From contig JBKQHQ010000121.1 in assembly GCA_052148715.1 (NCBI GenBank), positions 1 through 64,000 of the forward strand: a stretch of 64,000 nt of DNA, written 5' to 3'. Source of the DNA: JBKQHQ01 sp052148715. GTDB lineage: Bacteria; Pseudomonadota; Alphaproteobacteria; Rhizobiales; Xanthobacteraceae. The position numbers and the translations under genes are program-made. The notes beneath the pieces are model-generated. The model made no database searches, was not told where the DNA came from, and saw only the letters and a list, made by a program, of their open reading frames with translations. This document shows positions 61,153 through 64,000 of this stretch, in pieces. Position 1 is the stretch's first letter, and each line of letters starts with the position of its first letter.

Positions 61153-61710
61153 ATGAAGGAGTGGGTCGCGGTCTTGCGGGCCGCCGATGCGGCCGCGCGC
61201 TGGCACGTGCACCAGAGGCGGAAGGGGGCCGCGCAAGAGCCCTACATCAACCATCTGCTGGAGGTCGCGAGCCTCGTTGCCGAGGCCACCGAAGGCAAGA
61301 ATGCGAAGGCGGTCATTGCCGCGCTCCTGCACGATGCGATCGAGGACCAGGAGGTCCCCCGCGAGCTGATTGCACGCGAGTTCGGCGAGGACGTGGCTGC
61401 CCTCGTTGAAGAGGTGAGCGACGACAAGGAGCTTGAAAAACACGAGCGAAAGCGCCTGCAGATCGAAACCGCGCACAAGAAGAGCGATGACGCCAAGCGG
61501 ATCAAACTCGCCGACAAGACCAGCAATTTGCGCGCGATCGCCTTCAGCGCCCCGCCCGATTGGTCGGTGAAGCGCCGATTGGAGTATATCCGGTGGGCCA
61601 AGACGGTCGTGTCGGGATTGCGCGGCGCGTGCCCTATGCTTGAGCAGCAGTTCGACCGCGCCGCCGAGGCGGCCGAGCGGTCGATCCACGTTCCTGCCGT
61701 CGGCGCTTAG
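61153..61710 (+). CDS. MESH1-like HD-domain alarmone hydrolase
   Basis: A stand-alone HD phosphohydrolase of 185 aa that matches metazoan MESH1 and the (p)ppGpp-hydrolase half of SpoT. The metal site is in LLHDAIEDQ, and the distinctive block KHERKRLQIETAHKKS then AKRIKLADKTSNLRAI is present, as is IRWAKTVVSGLRG near the C-terminus. There is no synthetase or ACT/TGS domain, so it should only degrade (p)ppGpp (or a related nucleotide such as NADPH). The ATG chosen has GGAGGAG at five bases, better than two earlier ATGs. The cbpA-cbpM stress operon follows in the same direction. Confidence 0.9.
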   Translation: MKEWVAVLRAADAAARWHVHQRRKGAAQEPYINHLLEVASLVAEATEGKNAKAVIAALLHDAIEDQEVPRELIAREFGEDVAALVEEVSDDKELEKHERKRLQIETAHKKSDDAKRIKLADKTSNLRAIAFSAPPDWSVKRRLEYIRWAKTVVSGLRGACPMLEQQFDRAAEAAERSIHVPAVGA

Positions 61711-61807
61711 CGACATCTCCATCGATCGCCGCGCGAAACCATTCGACAGGGAAAGCGTTGAACGCCAAAATCGCCGACGCAGATCCGGCGGTCGATAGGA
61801 GTGGGCT

Positions 61808-62716
61808 TTGAGCGGCGATCCATACGAGACCTTGGGGGTGAAGAAGGACGCCTCCCAGGCGGACATTCAGAAGGCCTATCGCCGCCTGGCGAAGAAGCTG
61901 CACCCCGATCTCAATCCCGGAAACAAGAAAGCCGAAGAGGACTTCAAGAACGTTTCGGCCGCGTACAGCCTGTTGAGTGATGCGGACCAGCGTGCGCGGT
62001 TCGACCGCGGCGAGATCGATGCTTCGGGCGCCGAGCGGCCGCGGCAGCGGTACTACCGGGACTTCGCCGCCGAAGACGCGCCCAATCCCTATACCAGCGA
62101 CGCCGGCTTCGCCGACTTTGCCGACATGGACGACGTTCTTGCCGACATCATCGGTCGGCAGGGGCGCGCTAATCTGCGCATGCGCGGACCGGACGTTCAT
62201 TACCACCTCGATCTCGACTTTCTCGACGCGGTCAACGGCGCTAAGCGTCAGGTGACGCTCCCCGACGGGGCGGTGCTCGAAGTCTCCATTCCGCCCGGCA
62301 CGCAAGACGGCCAAGTCCTGCGTCTTCGCGGCAAAGGACGGCCCGGATTGGGCGGCGGCGCGGCGGGCGATGCCTTGGTCGAGATCGCGGTTCGCCCGCA
62401 CCCTCTGTTCACGCGCAAGGACCACGATATTCACGTCGAGTTGCCGATCTCGCTGCGCGAGGCTGTGCTCGGAGCAAAGATCAACGTGCCGACGCCGACG
62501 GGCAGAGTCACCATGACAGTGCCGAAGTGGGCCAATACCGGGACGGTGCTCCGCCTCAAGGGAAAAGGCGTCCCGCGGCCGTCGGGGGCCGGCGGTGACG
62601 AATACGTCACGCTCAAGGTGGTGCTGCCCAACACGCCGGACCCGGAGCTCGAGAAGTTCGTCGCCCAATGGCGGCCGGCCGAAGCCCACAACCCGCGCCA
62701 AGCGATGGAGGCCTGA
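61808..62716 (+). CDS. cbpA: DnaJ-family co-chaperone, CbpA type
   Basis: A 302-aa J-domain protein. The J domain spans about residues 4-68 with the HPD triplet in KKLHPDLNPG, so it can stimulate DnaK ATPase. The two C-terminal beta domains follow (VNGAKRQVTLPDGAVLEVSI, RLRGKGRPGLGGGAAGDALV, PLFTRKDHDIHVELPISLRE). It lacks the Cys-rich zinc finger of true DnaJ. Translation begins at TTG. The modulator cbpM starts one base after the stop. Confidence 0.93.
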   Translation: MSGDPYETLGVKKDASQADIQKAYRRLAKKLHPDLNPGNKKAEEDFKNVSAAYSLLSDADQRARFDRGEIDASGAERPRQRYYRDFAAEDAPNPYTSDAGFADFADMDDVLADIIGRQGRANLRMRGPDVHYHLDLDFLDAVNGAKRQVTLPDGAVLEVSIPPGTQDGQVLRLRGKGRPGLGGGAAGDALVEIAVRPHPLFTRKDHDIHVELPISLREAVLGAKINVPTPTGRVTMTVPKWANTGTVLRLKGKGVPRPSGAGGDEYVTLKVVLPNTPDPELEKFVAQWRPAEAHNPRQAMEA

Positions 62717-62717
62717 C

Positions 62718-63062
62718 ATGGAGACCCATGAATTCATCAGGCAAACGCGGCTCGACGTGGAGGTTGTCGAAACCTGGATCGAGGCCGGATGGCTCGCGCC
62801 GCGCCAAGAGGCCGAAATGCGGCATTTTTCCGAGATCGATCTGGCCAGAGCCGAGCTGATCCGTGACTTGATCCACGACATGGGCGTCAACGAGGAGGGC
62901 GTCACGGTCATCCTCGATCTCGTCGATCAGCTGCATGGTGTACGGCTGGCGCTGCGCGAAATCTTATCGGCAGTCGCTGCGCAACCCGAACCGACCCGGC
63001 GCCGCATCATCGACGATGCGCGCGAGAAGGCAAGCCGGGGCGAGCAGCGGCACACATCGTAA
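62718..63062 (+). CDS. cbpM: Chaperone modulator CbpM
   Basis: A 114-aa MerR-like helical protein that binds and restrains the CbpA J domain. Landmarks are HEFIRQTRLDVEVVETWIEA and GWLAPRQEAEMRHFSEIDLA, then LIHDMGVNEEGVTVILDLVD. The pairing and the direct abutment to cbpA make the call firm. The ATG is the first after the cbpA stop. Confidence 0.92.
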   Translation: METHEFIRQTRLDVEVVETWIEAGWLAPRQEAEMRHFSEIDLARAELIRDLIHDMGVNEEGVTVILDLVDQLHGVRLALREILSAVAAQPEPTRRRIIDDAREKASRGEQRHTS

Positions 63063-63142
63063 AGTACTTGCCCGTGCCGCGGCAGAAGCAAGCCGCGGGA
63101 CGAGGATCGTAGAGCCAGTCACCCCCACAAATGGAGCTGATC

Positions 63143-63484
63143 ATGACCGTGCAAAAGCTGGAAAAGGGACAATGGCGCTCGTTCTTCGACCGCGTGTCGA
63201 AGGGGCTCGACGGCAAGCAGGCCGAAATCGAGGTCGCCGCGCTCAATCTTGGAGATCAAGTGGAGGCCGAATGGCTGCCGCTTTTCGGCATCGTCTACGA
63301 CCCCAAGAGCGATGTGCTCGAAGTGGCCCTCGATGGTCTCGACCATATGATTCAAAAGCCGAGCGAAATCTATATCGATAGCAGCGGGCAAACCTTGACG
63401 AGCGTCGAAATCGTCGATGCTGAAGGGACCAAGCAGCTCGTCAAGCTGAGGGATCAGCTCATGTTGCCGCCCGCCGGACGCTGA
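63143..63484 (+). CDS. DUF5335 family protein
   Basis: A 113-aa protein (KLEKGQWRSFFDRVSKGLDG, DVLEVALDGLDHMIQKPSEI, YIDSSGQTLTSVEIVDAEGT). It belongs to a small family of unknown function often found with stress and chaperone genes. Start: the ATG preceded by GGAG at seven bases, four codons inside a longer frame. It is the last gene of the MESH1-cbpA-cbpM group. Confidence 0.8.
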   Translation: MTVQKLEKGQWRSFFDRVSKGLDGKQAEIEVAALNLGDQVEAEWLPLFGIVYDPKSDVLEVALDGLDHMIQKPSEIYIDSSGQTLTSVEIVDAEGTKQLVKLRDQLMLPPAGR

Positions 63485-63526
63485 TCGGCTCCACTTGTTA
63501 GCATGCTGTCTCTAACATCTCGCGGC

Positions 63527-63628
63527 GTCATTCCGGGGCGCCGCGAAGCGGCGAGCCCGGAACCTATAACCACCGTTCTGTGAGTATAGGTTCCGGGCTC
63601 CCTCGCTGCGCTCGGGCCGCGGAATGAC
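63527..63628. repeat. Long palindromic intergenic repeat
   Basis: The outer arms GTCATTCC and GGAATGAC are exact reverse complements. The inner arms GAGCCCGGAACCTATA and TATAGGTTCCGGGCTC are also perfect. Elements of this kind recur in Bradyrhizobium-like genomes (recollection). It lies between convergent genes and may also act as a transcription barrier. Confidence 0.75.
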
Positions 63629-63654
63629 CCCGCGCGAAATCAAGTGCCACAGTT

Positions 63655-64000
63655 CTAGGGCTCGCTCACGGCAAGGGGAGCAAGTGCGTCCATATCGGTG
63701 ACGACGTCGATGACCACCGCCCGGTCGGCGGCGAAGGCGGCCTTCAGGGCCGCCGGGAGCTCGCTTGCATGGTCGACCCGGATGCCCACCGCGCCCATGT
63801 CCTCGGCGAGACGGGCAAAATTCGTCCGGCTGAAGGTCCAGAGCCTGCGCCCCTCCTCCGTTTGCTGACCGCCATAAACCCGATCGAATCCACGTTTCGA
63901 CTGATTGCCGCCGCTATTGTTGTTGACGACGGTGACGGTCTTGATGTTCCAACGCACCGCGGTCTCGACCTCACCAATGTGATACCAAAACCCGGCATCG
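63655..64000 (-). CDS. Thiamine-diphosphate-dependent enzyme, C-terminal part
   Basis: Only the last 114 codons are in the window; the gene continues past the right edge. The pyrophosphate/metal part of the ThDP motif is visible as DAGFWYHIGEVETAVRWNIK leading to VVNNNSGGNQ, the usual end of the GDG-x-NN signature of acetolactate-synthase-like enzymes. The rest (LAEDMGAVGIRVDHASELPA and AVVIDVVTDMDALAP) is the normal C-terminus. The substrate cannot be told from this fragment. Confidence 0.9.
   Translation of the reverse strand, partial: DAGFWYHIGEVETAVRWNIKTVTVVNNNSGGNQSKRGFDRVYGGQQTEEGRRLWTFSRTNFARLAEDMGAVGIRVDHASELPAALKAAFAADRAVVIDVVTDMDALAPLAVSEP

Noticed and set aside
1..64000. CRISPR array, prophage or conjugation genes
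   Set aside because: No regularly spaced direct repeats, cas genes, phage structural genes or tra/vir genes were seen.

Overview
The window is high-GC alphaproteobacterial chromosome. The best fit is a Hyphomicrobiales lineage near Bradyrhizobium, Pseudolabrys or Xanthobacteraceae. This is inferred from the greA-trxB-LysR order, the phasin pair, the PdhS-like sensor kinase, the DUF6894 and DUF1194 proteins, intergenic palindromes of a type common in Bradyrhizobium-like genomes, and a tRNA-His with A73 and no encoded G-1. No species can be named from the sequence alone.

Layout. 0-7 kb: a decayed subtilase end, then carB, greA, trxB and a LysR regulator. 7-9 kb: a cupin gene and a DapA-family aldolase on the minus strand, and a small membrane-anchored protein. 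9.5-13 kb: glycogen phosphorylase and a PfkB kinase. 13-18.7 kb: a complete pqqABCDE cluster, followed by a secreted sorbosone-dehydrogenase-like protein and a diheme cytochrome c that could use PQQ and carry its electrons. 18.7-27.7 kb: a catabolic and transport block with a TctC/Bug binding protein, a 3-hydroxyisobutyrate-dehydrogenase-like reductase, an LLM flavin oxidoreductase, a five-gene branched-chain-amino-acid-type ABC transporter and an extradiol dioxygenase of the homoprotocatechuate type.

28-35 kb is the accessory region. It holds small hypothetical and secreted proteins, a beta-barrel outer-membrane protein, and a 539-aa winged-helix protein of unknown function with lower GC and a strong 5' hairpin. 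It also holds an excisionase/MerR-like HTH gene with a decayed second copy 2.5 kb away. Both copies are embedded in clusters of the hexamer GGAACG. A tRNA-His closes the region on the right. This is the most likely place for an undescribed system.

35-46 kb: two phasins, the PdhS-like kinase, a DUF1194 protein, AsmA, and a polyamine-type ABC transporter (potA, potB, potC, no binding protein). 46-50 kb: glpK and glpD, with two paralogous single-domain response regulators, one on each side of glpK. 50-55.5 kb: a class I amidotransferase, an SDR, malonyl-CoA decarboxylase divergent from a class III CoA-transferase, and a VapBC toxin-antitoxin pair with a clear palindromic operator. 55.6-64 kb: a DUF4139 protein, a DctPQM TRAP transporter, a stress group (MESH1-like alarmone hydrolase, CbpA co-chaperone, CbpM modulator, DUF5335 protein), a long palindromic repeat, and the C-terminus of a thiamine-diphosphate enzyme that runs off the right edge.
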